A stretch of 64,000 nt of DNA from Aquabacter sediminis (GTDB lineage: Bacteria > Pseudomonadota > Alphaproteobacteria > Rhizobiales > Xanthobacteraceae). The position numbers were made by a program, and so were the translations under genes. The notes below the pieces were generated by a model, which did not search any database, was not told where the DNA came from, and saw only the letters and a program-made list of their open reading frames with translations. Positions 43,761 to 53,974 of the stretch are shown in pieces; the stretch's first letter is position 1, and each line of letters opens with the position of its first letter. The stretch is from contig NZ_JARBFX010000008.1 in NCBI RefSeq assembly GCF_028863665.1, positions 186,001-250,000 on the forward strand, written 5' to 3'.

Positions 43761-45638
43761 TCAGTGGTCGAAGCGCAGGATGATGCGGGCCTTGCCGCCG
43801 GCACGGCCGAAGGTCACCTTGTCGCCGAGGCCCTTGAGGAGGTAGGCGGCAAAGCCCGCCACCTCCTGCGCATCGCCCAGCAGCGCCTCCGGCGAGGGGC
43901 GCTCCTTGGGCACTTCCAGGACCTCCCCGTCATAGATGACGAACACATCCAGGTGGGTCTCGTCGAAGCGCGCCCGCAATTCCACCGGGCCCTGCGCGAT
44001 GCCGGTATCGACCACCACCTCCAGCGCCTGGGCCGCCACCGGAATGGCGGCGGCGATCACGTCCCGCCGCGCGCCCCACAGGTCGCCCTGGTGCTCCAGG
44101 AAGCGCTGCACGGCGAGGAAGGCGTTCGCCCCCTCCTCGACCACTTCGGCGCTCTCCTTGGAGATGCCGATGCGCATGACGAGGTTGAGCAGCATGGCCG
44201 CGCAGATGGCCACCGTCAGCGGGTTTGAGAACAGCGGCTGGATGGCGGTGTGGAGCTGCTCCTTCAGGGGCAGCAGCGCCACCGACATGCCCGCCAGGAT
44301 GGACAGGCCCACCAGGAACACCCGGCGCTCCGAGAGGCGGCGGGAGAGGATGAGGTCCATGCCCGCCACCAGCAGGTAGGCGGAGGTGTAGAGCAGGATG
44401 CCGCCGATCACCGGCGAGGGGATGAGGGTGAGGGCGACAATGGCCTTGGGAAAGAAGGCCGTGGCGAAGATCACCACGCCGGCGCAGACGCCGATGATGC
44501 GGGCGGTGGCTCCGGTGGCGAAGGCCAGGCCCACCGCCGAGGAGGACAGGCCGCATTGGAAGCCGGTGGTCAGGCCGTTCAGGATGTTGCCGAGGCCCAC
44601 CGTGGAGATGGCCCGGCCGGCAGCGCCCATGTCGGCTCGCCGCCAGTCCGCATCATTCATCTTTTCCAGCGAGACGGTGGTGGAGAGCACGTCCATGAAG
44701 CTCATCATCACCACCAAGGCGAGCAGCGGGAACAGGCTCGGCGCCAGGGTCAGGCCCGGGAGCGCCAGCGCCGGCAGGTCCACGAACTCCACCTCGGCCA
44801 GAGTCTTCGCCATGTCGGGCTGAAGCACGCCGAACGGCACGGCAAGCAGCCAGCCCAGGGTCGCGCCCGTCACCACCGCGAACAGCTTGTAGCGGCGCGG
44901 GGCGAACACGGTGATGCCCACGATCAGCGCCAGCGTCGCCATGGAGACGGTGAGCGCGCCCGGCCGGACGAGCGCGGCGCCCCCATCCAGGCCCAGCGCC
45001 CGGCGCAGCGCCGGCCCCGCCAGCGACATGCCGAGCATGAGCACCGCGACGCCGCACACTTCCGGCGGGGCGAGAATGCGCATGGGCCGGGCAAGGCGCG
45101 CCATGAACACCTGGCAGATCCCCACCATCAGCGTGGTCACCGCCATCAAGGGCGGCCCGCCCAAGGTGAGCGCCTGCACCGCCAGCGGCAGGCCGCTGGG
45201 CGAGGGAATGTGCACGCCCAGATATCCACTGCCGATGCGGGTGCGCGCGCTCTGGAGAATGGTGGCAAGGCCCATGCACATGGTGCAGGCGGTCATCACC
45301 GCCTGCATCTCATGGGCGCCGAGGCGGGCCTCGCTGGCCGCGACCAGGGGATAGATGAGGAAGGTGAGGGCCAGCATGGCATGCTGGACCGAGAGCGGGA
45401 CAAGAGTGGACAGGGGAACCTTGTCGCCCAGCCCATAGACCAGGGTGGACGGCCGGCGCGTCGGCCGCGCCGAGCCGCGCGGCGGCGCGAGCCATTCGCC
45501 GACCGCCTGTGCCAGCCGCTTGGTGGGGCCCGGCTGGGCCGCTCCGGTGTGGTGCTCCACTGCTTCACCCGCTGCGGCGCGAATCGGGCCGCTGTTATCC
45601 CGGCCCCCATGGTGGACCGGCGGGGCGGCCGAACTCAA
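43761..45638 (-). CDS. NCS2 (xanthine/uracil) permease with extra C-terminal domain
   Basis: Inner-membrane nucleobase transporter of the solute carrier 23 family. The transport domain covers residues ~65-470, with about 12-14 hydrophobic segments; GFQCGLSSSAVGLAFATG is part of it. The last ~140 residues are soluble. The stretch AYLLKGLGDKVTFGRAGGKA resembles the glycine boxes of histidine-kinase-like ATPase or anti-sigma folds. The start is uncertain: TTG at 45638 or GTG at 45560, neither with a clear ribosome site. It is convergent with pheA. Confidence 0.85.
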   Translation of the reverse strand: MSSAAPPVHHGGRDNSGPIRAAAGEAVEHHTGAAQPGPTKRLAQAVGEWLAPPRGSARPTRRPSTLVYGLGDKVPLSTLVPLSVQHAMLALTFLIYPLVAASEARLGAHEMQAVMTACTMCMGLATILQSARTRIGSGYLGVHIPSPSGLPLAVQALTLGGPPLMAVTTLMVGICQVFMARLARPMRILAPPEVCGVAVLMLGMSLAGPALRRALGLDGGAALVRPGALTVSMATLALIVGITVFAPRRYKLFAVVTGATLGWLLAVPFGVLQPDMAKTLAEVEFVDLPALALPGLTLAPSLFPLLALVVMMSFMDVLSTTVSLEKMNDADWRRADMGAAGRAISTVGLGNILNGLTTGFQCGLSSSAVGLAFATGATARIIGVCAGVVIFATAFFPKAIVALTLIPSPVIGGILLYTSAYLLVAGMDLILSRRLSERRVFLVGLSILAGMSVALLPLKEQLHTAIQPLFSNPLTVAICAAMLLNLVMRIGISKESAEVVEEGANAFLAVQRFLEHQGDLWGARRDVIAAAIPVAAQALEVVVDTGIAQGPVELRARFDETHLDVFVIYDGEVLEVPKERPSPEALLGDAQEVAGFAAYLLKGLGDKVTFGRAGGKARIILRFDH

Positions 45639-45743
45639 TCGTCACCATGCGGGACACCCGCGCGCGGCCGGCAAAACCGATCCAGGGGTCTGTTTCCCCC
45701 CGTGCCGCGCCTGCGGTCTTCCCCGAGCGCAGGATGCCTCCCC

Positions 45744-46673
45744 CTACGCGCCCTCGACGAACGCGCGGATCAGGTGGTGGGCGATGGCCACCGGCGGGGG
45801 GACGAACAGACCGTCGGGATGGGTGCGCGTGAGCATGAGCGCCGCCTCGCGCCGGGTGAACCAGCGCGCGCCCTCCAGCTCCTTGGCGTCCATGACGATC
45901 TCGTCGGAGGTCGCCTCGGCGAGGCAGCCGATCATCAGCGACATGGGGAAGGGCCAGGGCTGGCAGGAATGGTAGGTCACCCGCCCCGTGGCGATGCCCG
46001 CCTCCTCCATCACCTCGCGCCGCACCGCCTCCTCGGCGGTCTCGCCGGGCTCCACGAAGCCGGCGAGGCAGCTCCACATGCCCGGCGCGAAATGAGGCTG
46101 GCGCCCCATCAGGCACAGATCACCGCGATGGGCGAGCATGATGACCACGGGATCGGTGCGCGGAAAATGCTGGGCGCCGCAGGAGGGACAATCCCGCCGC
46201 CAGCCGCCCTCGACAATGCGCGCCTCGGTGCCGCAATTGGAGCAGAAGCGGTGGCGCCCGTGCCAGGCCAGCATGGCCTTGCCGCAGGCGATGGCGGCCA
46301 GGTCCCCCGGCGGCAGCAGGCCGGCGACCGCGATGGAGCGCAGGTCGGAGACGAACAGGCCGCCCGCCTCCATCTCCTCCCGCCGACCGGGATCAAAGCG
46401 CATGGCGAAGCGCGGCGCGCCGTCCCTGAGGCCGAGAAAAAGCGGGCGGACGCCGCCAAGGGCTTCGGCATGCGCGCGCTCGAACAGCGGCTCCAGCCAG
46501 TCGCCCAGCTTGCGCGCGGCCACCAGTTCGCCGCCCATCAGATAGATGCGGGCATCACGCCGTGCGAGCAGGCTCTCCGCCTCGCCGCGCAGATGGGCAG
46601 CGCGGTCGATGGGGCTGTCCACATAGCCAAGCGCCGGCCAGGGGCCGAGATCGGGAAGGTCGGAGGAAGACAT
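45744..46673 (-). CDS. nudC: NADH pyrophosphatase NudC
   Basis: Hydrolyses NAD(H) and can remove NAD caps from RNA. The 309 residues have a zinc ribbon (C144, C147, C162, C165), then a Nudix box (GFVEPGETAEEAVRREVMEE) and the NudC signature SCQPWPFPMS. ATG 46673 is selected for the conserved start; no strong ribosome site precedes it. It follows xth on the same strand by 80 bases. Confidence 0.92.
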   Translation of the reverse strand: MSSSDLPDLGPWPALGYVDSPIDRAAHLRGEAESLLARRDARIYLMGGELVAARKLGDWLEPLFERAHAEALGGVRPLFLGLRDGAPRFAMRFDPGRREEMEAGGLFVSDLRSIAVAGLLPPGDLAAIACGKAMLAWHGRHRFCSNCGTEARIVEGGWRRDCPSCGAQHFPRTDPVVIMLAHRGDLCLMGRQPHFAPGMWSCLAGFVEPGETAEEAVRREVMEEAGIATGRVTYHSCQPWPFPMSLMIGCLAEATSDEIVMDAKELEGARWFTRREAALMLTRTHPDGLFVPPPVAIAHHLIRAFVEGA

Positions 46674-46753
46674 GGGGGGCGCCTGAGGCGAGGATGCGGG
46701 AGGCGGACGGTGGCACGGGCGCGGCCGAGAGGCAAGGTGACCCTCCCTCCCCC

Positions 46754-47584
46754 TCAAATCTCGAACGTGACCGCCACCGGCACGTGGTCGGAGGGCTTTT
46801 CCCAGCTGCGGGCCTCGCGCAGCACGGTCATGTCGCGGGCGAGCGGGGCCAGCGAGCGGCTGGTCCACACATGGTCGAGCCGGCGGCCGCGATCATTGGC
46901 GGTCCAGTCAGGCGAGCGGTAGCTCCACCAGGTGAAGAGCTTTTCCGGCGGGGTGACGAACCGGCGCATCACGTCCACCCAGGGGCCGGACGCCTGCCAG
47001 CGGCCCATGCGCTCCACCTCGACGGGCGTATGGCTGACCACGCTGAGAAGCTGCTTGTGGCTCCACACGTCGCTTTCCAGCGGCGCGATGTTGAGATCGC
47101 CCACCAGCATGGCGTGGCCGGCCGGGTCGTTGGCCTGCTCGGCGAGGCGGGGCCAGGCGGTGACCTCGTCCAGGAATGCGAGCTTGTGGGCGAATTTGGG
47201 GTTGAGGTCGGGATCGGGAATGTCGCCGCCGGCCGGCACATAGAAATTGTGGATGGTCAGGGGCGCGGAGAGCCCCGCCGCCAGGGTCACCGAGACGTGA
47301 CGGGCATCGCCCTTGGCGCAGAATTCCTGTCGTTCCACCGCCTCAAAGGGAAGCTTGGAGAAGGTGGCGACCCCGTGCCAGCCCTTCTGGCCATTGAGCG
47401 CGATATGGGCGAACCCCATATCCTTGATCGCTTTGACGGGGAACTTGTCGTCCTGGCATTTGGTTTCCTGGAGACACAGCACGTCCGGCTTCAGGCGGGC
47501 GATCGCCTCCTGCACCAGATCAAGGCGGATGCGGACGGAATTGATGTTCCAGGTGCAGACGGTCAGCGAACGGGCCACGGGCAC
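46754..47584 (-). CDS. xth: exodeoxyribonuclease III (AP endonuclease)
   Basis: Base-excision repair enzyme cutting at abasic sites. The 276 residues start VCTWNINSVRIRL, then LCLQETKCQDDKFP, GDLNIAPLESDVW and the C-terminal RRLDHVW and EKPSDHVPV, covering the metal and catalytic residues. A GTG at 47584 or 47578 is the start. xth with ftsK and lolA nearby is a common alphaproteobacterial arrangement, but here a GDP-fucose synthase gene separates them. Confidence 0.94.
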   Translation of the reverse strand: MPVARSLTVCTWNINSVRIRLDLVQEAIARLKPDVLCLQETKCQDDKFPVKAIKDMGFAHIALNGQKGWHGVATFSKLPFEAVERQEFCAKGDARHVSVTLAAGLSAPLTIHNFYVPAGGDIPDPDLNPKFAHKLAFLDEVTAWPRLAEQANDPAGHAMLVGDLNIAPLESDVWSHKQLLSVVSHTPVEVERMGRWQASGPWVDVMRRFVTPPEKLFTWWSYRSPDWTANDRGRRLDHVWTSRSLAPLARDMTVLREARSWEKPSDHVPVAVTFEI

Positions 47585-47816
47585 GGTTCCGGTCGGTTGG
47601 CGGGAATGGGCGGCGCATGAGCCGCGCTCCGGCGCCCCCGGTCAAGAGGAAGGTCGCGCCATGGGTCCTCGCACGGTAGAATCGTCACGACTTCCGCAGG
47701 GCAAGTGTTGACATCTCCCCTCGGAAAGAATTGGAAAGCGGGTCACGGATGCGGGGGCGCATCCCAGGAGCGATGCGGGCGCGCCTTCGCGGGTGCCCGG
47801 TCCGATCGAGGTCGAA

Positions 47817-48782
47817 ATGAGCACAGATCTGTGTGAGATCGAAGGCGCCCGCATCTTCGTCGCCGGCCATCGCGGCATGGTGGGCTCGGCTCTGGTGCGC
47901 CGTCTCGCCCGCGAGAAGGTGGAGGTGCTGACCGCCCCCCGGTCCGAGCTGGACCTCGCCTCCCGCGCCGATGTCACCGCCTATATGAAGCGGGAGCGGC
48001 CGGACTTCGTCTTCATGGCGGCGGCCAAGGTGGGCGGCATCTATGCCAATGACGCCTTCCCGGTGGATTTCCTGCGCGAGAATCTTGAAGTCGAGATCGC
48101 CACCGTCAGCGCCGCCCACGAGGCGGGCGTGCGCAAGCTGGTGTTTCTGGGCTCGTCCTGCGTCTATCCCAAGCTCGCCCCCCAGCCCATCCATGAGGAC
48201 AGCCTGCTGACGGGGCCGCTGGAACCCACCAATGAGTGGTACGCCATCGCCAAGATCGCCGGCATCAAGCTGGCCCAGGCCTTCCGCCGCCAGTATGGCG
48301 CGGACTATGTGAGCGTGATGCCCACCAACCTGTATGGCCCGGGCGACAATTACCATCCCGAGCATTCCCACGTGCCCGCCGCCCTCATCCGCCGCATGCA
48401 CGAGGCCAAGCTTGCGGGGGCGCCGAGCGTGACGGTGTGGGGCACCGGCACGCCCCGGCGCGAGTTCCTCTACGTGGACGACCTGGCGGATGCCTGCCTG
48501 CATGTGCTGCGCACCTATTCGGATGCCGAGCCGCTCAATGTGGGCTGTGGGCGGGACATGACCATCGCCGACTTCGCCCGCGAGATCGCGGCGGTGACCG
48601 GCTATCGCGGCGAGATCGTCTTCGACACCGCCAAGCCCGACGGCACGCCGCGCAAGCTGCTCGATGTCTCCCGCCTGACCGCGTTGGGCTGGACCGCCCA
48701 AACCCCGCTCAAGGACGGCCTTGTGGCCGCCTATGCGGACTTCCAGGCCCGCTTCCACCCCGCCCGCGACCTGTGCGCCTGA
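47817..48782 (+). CDS. fcl: GDP-L-fucose synthase
   Basis: Converts GDP-4-keto-6-deoxymannose to GDP-L-fucose for surface polysaccharide. The 321-residue SDR has the cofactor motif VAGHRGMVGSALVRRL, FLGSSCVYPKLAPQPI and the YAIAK active site (Tyr, Lys). ATG 47817 has GAGG upstream; a GTG at 47793 would add eight residues. The usual partner gmd (GDP-mannose dehydratase) is not adjacent. It lies between xth and lolA and interrupts their common order. Confidence 0.93.
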   Translation: MSTDLCEIEGARIFVAGHRGMVGSALVRRLAREKVEVLTAPRSELDLASRADVTAYMKRERPDFVFMAAAKVGGIYANDAFPVDFLRENLEVEIATVSAAHEAGVRKLVFLGSSCVYPKLAPQPIHEDSLLTGPLEPTNEWYAIAKIAGIKLAQAFRRQYGADYVSVMPTNLYGPGDNYHPEHSHVPAALIRRMHEAKLAGAPSVTVWGTGTPRREFLYVDDLADACLHVLRTYSDAEPLNVGCGRDMTIADFAREIAAVTGYRGEIVFDTAKPDGTPRKLLDVSRLTALGWTAQTPLKDGLVAAYADFQARFHPARDLCA

Positions 48783-48795
48783 CGGCGGGCGCAAG

Positions 48796-48816
48796 CCGGG
48801 CGGCAAGGCCGCCCGG
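48796..48816 (+). terminator. terminator hairpin after fcl
   Basis: 9-bp perfect stem CCGGGCGGC/GCCGCCCGG with loop AAG, 14 bases after the fcl stop, followed by TGTT. It may act for both convergent genes; the tail is weak. Confidence 0.6.
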
Positions 48817-48824
48817 TGTTCGGG

Positions 48825-48905
48825 TCAGAACTTTTCGTTCATCACCTTCCGGTCATTGAAGGGCAGGTCGAGGGTGCGCGGCGAGGACGAGGTGGTGACG
48901 TTCAT
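48825..48905 (-). CDS. possible 26-residue small ORF downstream of lolA
   Basis: An ATG frame encoding MNVTTSSSPRTLDLPFNDRK and six further residues lies just after lolA, in the same direction. A weak GAG lies about 9 bases upstream. It has no recognisable family, so it may be a real small protein, the degraded end of a gene, or chance. Low confidence. Confidence 0.2.
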   Translation of the reverse strand: MNVTTSSSPRTLDLPFNDRKVMNEKF

Positions 48906-48967
48906 GGTGCCGAGCTCTACGTCCAAACGGACGCCGCCCCGTCCAGCGCGTCCGCCACGCGCCGCGC

Positions 48968-50002
48968 CTATTGCAGCATCCGCTCGAAATTGATGACGAA
49001 CAGCTTGGGGTCGGGCCGGCGGGTATAGTCCAGGTTCCGGATCGCCACCGAGGTGTCGTAGCCCTGCGGATCGGTGACGATCCACTGCTTGAGCTGGTAG
49101 TCCTTGGCATCGAACAGGAGGAGCAGCTTGTAGGTGCCGAGCATGGGCACCTTCTCCTCCATCACCACCGTCACATAGAGATTGTCCTGGTAGACGCCCA
49201 CCACGTGCGGATCGCGCGCCAGGTCGATGGTCTGCGCCAGCAGGAAGCGCAGGGGGGTCTGCGACAACGGAGTGATGTCCTGCGTGTTCAGCCGGCGGTC
49301 GCGCACCGCCACCGACTGGCCGTTGGAGATCAGCTCCAGGGTGGCGGGGGAATCATATTCGAACCGCACCCGGCCGGGCTTCTGCATGTAGAAGTCGCCG
49401 GTCTTGCGCGAGCCGTCCGGGTCCACCTGCACGAAATTGCCGGAGAGCACCTGCACGCCGTTCCAGTAATTGCTCACCTTGTCGATGATGACATCCGGCG
49501 CCCGGTCCTGGTCGCCCTGCACGGGTGCGACCGCGCGCGGCTGGAAGGGCGCGCCGGGCTTGCCGGCGCCGTTCACCCGGGCCGAGGCCGCATTGGAGGC
49601 GGAAGCGGTGGGGGCGATCTGGGTCGGCGCGGAGGCCGCCGGAGCGGCGGCCACCTGCGCGGGCGCCTCGTTGGCGCTGGCCGGGCGAGGCACCGGGAGG
49701 GGCGGAGGGGCGGCGGCGACGCTGGGCGGCGGCGGATTGGCGGACGCCGGATTCACCGCCTGGGCATTGGGCGGCGCCACCGGAGCGGCGGGCGCCGCCG
49801 GAGTGGTGGACAGCAGCGGCAAGGCGGTCTGCGGCGCGAACATCTGGTACTGGGTGGGCTGGGCGGCACCGGGAATGGAGCCCGCCGGCCGCAGCACCTC
49901 GCCCGGCGGCAGGAGCACGCCCTGCGCCCGCGCGGACCCGGCGCCGGGCACCAGCAGCGCGCACAGGAAAGGGAGGACGAGAGGACGGACGAAACGGCGC
50001 AT
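48968..50002 (-). CDS. lolA: LolA-like outer-membrane lipoprotein carrier with long linker
   Basis: Periplasmic carrier taking lipoproteins from LolCDE to LolB. A signal peptide (RRFVRPLVLPFLCALLVPGA) is followed by ~130 residues rich in Ala and Pro, then a LolA domain of about 190 residues. That domain includes NYWNGVQVLSGNFVQVDPDG and KPGRVRFEYDSPATLELISN. Ordinary LolA is about 200 residues, so the linker is an extra. ATG 50002 is preferred for the signal; GTG 50074 would add 24 residues. It is next to ftsK, as in relatives. Confidence 0.87.
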   Translation of the reverse strand: MRRFVRPLVLPFLCALLVPGAGSARAQGVLLPPGEVLRPAGSIPGAAQPTQYQMFAPQTALPLLSTTPAAPAAPVAPPNAQAVNPASANPPPPSVAAAPPPLPVPRPASANEAPAQVAAAPAASAPTQIAPTASASNAASARVNGAGKPGAPFQPRAVAPVQGDQDRAPDVIIDKVSNYWNGVQVLSGNFVQVDPDGSRKTGDFYMQKPGRVRFEYDSPATLELISNGQSVAVRDRRLNTQDITPLSQTPLRFLLAQTIDLARDPHVVGVYQDNLYVTVVMEEKVPMLGTYKLLLLFDAKDYQLKQWIVTDPQGYDTSVAIRNLDYTRRPDPKLFVINFERMLQ

Positions 50003-50132
50003 CGTCTCGGCCACCCGGCGGGGGCCAAGAACAGCGGGGACCGGGGCGTGCGGGTGCGGCTGCGTCAACTTCACGTCCCTTTCCTAAACCGCCCTCATGG
50101 CGAAGCTGTGGCCCTGCGTCAGGTGTGCGCGC

Positions 50133-52613
50133 CTATTCGGCGGCCTCGTCCGACAGCAGGATCTCCCGCTTGCCCGCATGGTTGGGAGCCCCCACAACGC
50201 CTTCCTTCTCCATGCGTTCCACCAGCGAGGCGGCCCGGTTGTAGCCGATCTGGAGCCGGCGCTGGATATACGAGGTGGAGCACTTCTTGTCGCGCAGCAC
50301 CACGGCCACCGCCTGGGAATAAAGGTCCAGCCCCTCCTCCCCGAAGCCGCCCTTGTCGAACACGGCGCCGTCCTCGTCCTCGTCGCCATCCGGGTCGGCG
50401 GTCACCGCATCCACATAAGAGGGCGCGCCCTGGGCGCGGAGATGGCGGACCACGTCCTCCACCTCTTCGTCGGAGACGAACGGCCCGTGCACGCGATTGA
50501 TGCGCCCGCCCCCGGCCATGTAGAGCATGTCGCCCTGGCCGAGCAGCTGCTCGGCGCCCATCTCGCCGAGAATGGTGCGGCTGTCGATCTTGGAGGTCAC
50601 CTGGAAGGAAATCCGGGTGGGGAAATTGGCCTTGATGGTGCCGGTGATGACATCCACCGAGGGGCGCTGGGTGGCCATCACCAGGTGGATGCCGGCGGCG
50701 CGGGCCATCTGGGCGAGGCGCTGGATGGCGCCCTCGATCTCCTTGCCGGCCACCAGCATGAGGTCCGCCATCTCGTCGACGATCACGACGATATAGGGCA
50801 GCGGCCCCAGCTCCATCTCCTCGCGCTCATAGATGGCTTCGCCGGTCTCGTGGTCGAAGCCGGTCTGGACCGTGCGGGCGATGCTCTCGCCGCGCTTCTC
50901 CGCATCGGCGACGCGGGCATTGAAGCCGTCGATGTTGCGCACGCCAAGCTTCGACATCTTCTTGTAGCGGTCCTCCATCTCCCGCACCGCCCAGCGCAGG
51001 GCCACCACCGCCTTCTTGGGGTCGGTGACCACGGGGGCGAGCAGATGGGGGATGCCGTCATAGGCCGACAGCTCCAGCATCTTGGGGTCCACCATGATGA
51101 GGCGGCACTGCTCCGGCTTCAGCCGATAGAGCAGCGACAGGATCATGGTGTTGATGGCCACCGACTTGCCCGAGCCGGTGGTGCCGGCCACCAGCAGATG
51201 GGGCATGCGGGCGAGGTCGGCGATCACCGGCTCACCGCCAATGGTCTTGCCGAGCGCGATCGCGAGCTTATGGCCGCTGTCGGAGAAGTCCTTGGTGGCG
51301 AGCAGTTCGCGCAGCAGCACCTTCTCGCGCTTGGCATTGGGCAGTTCGATGCCGATGGCGTTGCGGCCCGGCACCACGGCCACGCGGGCGGAGATGGCGC
51401 TCATGGAGCGGGCAATGTCGTCGGCAAGCCCGATGACGCGGGACGACTTGATGCCCGGCGCCGGCTCCAGCTCGTAGAGGGTCACCACCGGGCCGGGGCG
51501 CACCTGCACGATCTCGCCGCGCACGCCGAAATCCTCCAGCGTGCCCTCCAGAAGACGCGCCGTCTCCTGCAGCGCCTCCGGGCTCATGGCCGGGCCCTTG
51601 GAGGGGGGCGGGGCGGTGAGGAGCTTGAGGTCCGGCATCTGGTAGAAGCCGGGGCGGCGCGGCACGGGCGGCGCCTCGCGCCGCGCCGGGGCGGTCTTGC
51701 GGGCGGCGGGCGCGGCCGGGGCCTCATCCTCGTCGTCATGGACATCGCGCGCGAGCGGCGCTCCCCGGTCAGGGCCACCGCCAAGGCGCGGCTCCACCCG
51801 CCCGCCGGTCTCCCTGGCGCGGGTCTCGGAGGCGAACACCTCGCGGGCAAAGCCGCCCAGCGCGGCGACGCGCGGCGCCTTGCGGCGGGCGAAGAGGCGG
51901 GCGCGCAGGGAGAGCAGCGTATGGGTGAAGGCGCCGAGCGAGATGGCCCGCTGGTCCGGCGGCTCGCCGTCATCCTCTTCGCCCACGGACGGGTCGTCGG
52001 CCTCGCGCGGCGTGCAGCGGCCGCAGGCGAGATAAAGCCCCATGAGGGCTGCCGAACCACCGGCCACCCCCACCAGGAACATGTCGAACAAAGAGGGGAG
52101 GCCGCCGCGCACGACGCCCAGCAGGCGCGGAAACAGGTCGCCCAACGCCCCGCCCATGCCGCTGGGAATGGGCCAGGTGCCGAGGCGCGGCAGGATGCCC
52201 AGAACCGCGCAGGCCCCAAGCACGCCCAAGGTCAGCGCGCCGAGGCGCAGCTTCTCGCCCGGCAGCGGCCGATGGGTGAGGAGCCGCCAGCCCCAGAAGG
52301 CGAGCGGCAGCAGCAGCGCGAGGCAAGCCAGGCCCAGAAGCTGCATCAGCAGGTCGGCGATGATGGCGCCGGGCCGGCCCAGCGCATTGGCGATATGCCC
52401 CGCCGAGGCGTTGGACAGGCTCGGGTCGGTGGCGGTCCAGGTGACCAGGGAGGCAAGCGCGAACAGCGCGCCCGACAGCAGGAAGAAGCCGGTGATCTGG
52501 CTGCTGCGTCGCCTCACCGCCCGCCGCACCCCCTCGGGGATGACGTCAAACAGCCCGAGCCCGGCGGAGCGCAGGGCGGGATTGGCAGAGGGGCGGCGGC
52601 GGGCCATGGGCAT
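50133..52613 (-). CDS. ftsK: DNA translocase FtsK
   Basis: Septal motor that moves the chromosome terminus and triggers dif resolution. The 826 residues have about four N-terminal spans (to ~residue 195) and a linker of ~150 residues. Alpha and beta motor domains follow, with Walker A ([10 protein letters not shown]) near residue 480 and [10 protein letters not shown] winged-helix gamma domain ([19 protein letters not shown]) reads KOPS sites. The linker is short compared with E. coli FtsK, as usual in Alphaproteobacteria. Confidence 0.95.
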   Translation of the reverse strand: MPMARRRPSANPALRSAGLGLFDVIPEGVRRAVRRRSSQITGFFLLSGALFALASLVTWTATDPSLSNASAGHIANALGRPGAIIADLLMQLLGLACLALLLPLAFWGWRLLTHRPLPGEKLRLGALTLGVLGACAVLGILPRLGTWPIPSGMGGALGDLFPRLLGVVRGGLPSLFDMFLVGVAGGSAALMGLYLACGRCTPREADDPSVGEEDDGEPPDQRAISLGAFTHTLLSLRARLFARRKAPRVAALGGFAREVFASETRARETGGRVEPRLGGGPDRGAPLARDVHDDEDEAPAAPAARKTAPARREAPPVPRRPGFYQMPDLKLLTAPPPSKGPAMSPEALQETARLLEGTLEDFGVRGEIVQVRPGPVVTLYELEPAPGIKSSRVIGLADDIARSMSAISARVAVVPGRNAIGIELPNAKREKVLLRELLATKDFSDSGHKLAIALGKTIGGEPVIADLARMPHLLVAGTTGSGKSVAINTMILSLLYRLKPEQCRLIMVDPKMLELSAYDGIPHLLAPVVTDPKKAVVALRWAVREMEDRYKKMSKLGVRNIDGFNARVADAEKRGESIARTVQTGFDHETGEAIYEREEMELGPLPYIVVIVDEMADLMLVAGKEIEGAIQRLAQMARAAGIHLVMATQRPSVDVITGTIKANFPTRISFQVTSKIDSRTILGEMGAEQLLGQGDMLYMAGGGRINRVHGPFVSDEEVEDVVRHLRAQGAPSYVDAVTADPDGDEDEDGAVFDKGGFGEEGLDLYSQAVAVVLRDKKCSTSYIQRRLQIGYNRAASLVERMEKEGVVGAPNHAGKREILLSDEAAE

Positions 52614-52629
52614 CGGCGCTCGGTCTCCT

Positions 52630-53832
52630 TCAGCTCAGGCCGGCGACGAGGCGCTTGAGCACCTCCTCGCAGGTGGGCAGGTCCTGGACCAAGGCGACGC
52701 GCAGATAGGCGTCGCCCGGATTGATGCCGTCGGCATCCCGGCGGGCCAGATAGCCGCCCGGCACGGTGCGCAGGCCCTGCTCGCGCCACAGGCGCAGCGC
52801 GGCCTCTTCGCCGCCGCCCACCGCCGACACGTCGAGCCACAGGAAGAAGCCGCCCTCCGGGCGCTCATAGCCGAACCGGCCCTGGAGCAGGCCGTCGGCC
52901 AGGTCGAACTTGGCCTTGTAGAGGGCGCGGGAGGCCTCCACATGGGCCTCGTCCTCCAGTGCCGCGATGCCCACCATCTGCAAGGGCTCGGGCACCTGGG
53001 GCGCGGCCACCCAGCGGAAGGCCAGATACTCTTTCAGGAAATCCGCATCGCCGGCGCAGAAGCCGCAGCGCAGCCCCGGCAAGGACGAGCGCTTGGACAG
53101 CGAATTGAACGCCACCGCGCCGGTAAAGTCGCCGTCGCAGGCTTCAAGGATGCCGGCGGGCGCCTTTTCGCTGAGATAGACTTCGGAATAGCACTCGTCG
53201 GCGAAGAGATAGGCGCCATGGGCGCGGGTGAGCGCCAGCAGGCGCTTGAGATAATCGCGCGAGGCCACCGCCCCCTGGGGATTGGCGGGGGAAGCCAGGA
53301 ACACGGCCACCGTGCGGGCGAGAAGCTCCGGGGCGAGGGCATCGAGATCGGGCAGCCAGCCGCTGTCCCGGGTGGTGGGCATCACCACCGCCTCGCAGCC
53401 GGCCAGCTCGGCGCCGGCCGCATAGGCGGCATAGAAGGGATTGGGCAGCAGCATGACCGGCCGGCCGGGGCGCTCGGCGACGCGGCGCTTGGCCACCACC
53501 GCCGCGTTCACCAGCCCCTCGCGGGAGCCGTTCAGGACCAGGACTTCCTTGTCCGCATCCACCGGGCGGCCGATGTCGTAGCGCCGGTCAAGCCAGGCGG
53601 CGGCCGCCTTGCGGAAGGCGGGCAGGCCCTCGGCGCGGGGATAGCGGCCAAAGCCGGCAAGGGACGCATCCAGCACCGGCTGCACGAAGCCCGGCATGGC
53701 ATGCTGCGGCTCGCCCACGGCGGCCGAGAGCGGCGCACGGCCGGGGGCAATGTCCGCCAGGAGGTCGGCGAGCCGGACGAAGGGGGAGCGGCGATCCTCC
53801 ACGGGAGGCGCTGAGGGGGCGGAATGGGGCAT
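52630..53832 (-). CDS. dapC: class I/II aminotransferase, DapC-like
   Basis: PLP-dependent aminotransferase, probably N-succinyl-diaminopimelate aminotransferase of lysine and peptidoglycan synthesis. The 400 residues include the cofactor-lysine motif [16 protein letters not shown] and the NPQGAV and FADECYSE segments. It lies directly upstream of ftsK, the common place of this gene in Rhizobiales. ATG 53832 is preferred to a GTG six bases earlier. Other aminotransferase specificities cannot be excluded by sequence alone. Confidence 0.85.
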   Translation of the reverse strand: MPHSAPSAPPVEDRRSPFVRLADLLADIAPGRAPLSAAVGEPQHAMPGFVQPVLDASLAGFGRYPRAEGLPAFRKAAAAWLDRRYDIGRPVDADKEVLVLNGSREGLVNAAVVAKRRVAERPGRPVMLLPNPFYAAYAAGAELAGCEAVVMPTTRDSGWLPDLDALAPELLARTVAVFLASPANPQGAVASRDYLKRLLALTRAHGAYLFADECYSEVYLSEKAPAGILEACDGDFTGAVAFNSLSKRSSLPGLRCGFCAGDADFLKEYLAFRWVAAPQVPEPLQMVGIAALEDEAHVEASRALYKAKFDLADGLLQGRFGYERPEGGFFLWLDVSAVGGGEEAALRLWREQGLRTVPGGYLARRDADGINPGDAYLRVALVQDLPTCEEVLKRLVAGLS

Positions 53833-53974
53833 CGGCACGGGGTTCGCGAAAGTTAAGGTAAACCATGCGCGATTTGGGTTAAGAGGCGCCTAACCGCAAC
53901 TGTTCTGTTTGCCCTCCCTTGCCCGCCGCCCGCCACAGTGCCCCGCGCGCTCCGGCGCCATCCCTCCCTGCCCG

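Noticed and set aside
44250-46922. 890-codon plus-strand open frame
   Set aside because: It is antisense to the NCS2 permease and nudC, both with clear motifs.
50097-52658. 853-codon plus-strand open frame
   Set aside because: It is the exact complement of ftsK; its composition is His/Gly/Arg/Ala repeats.
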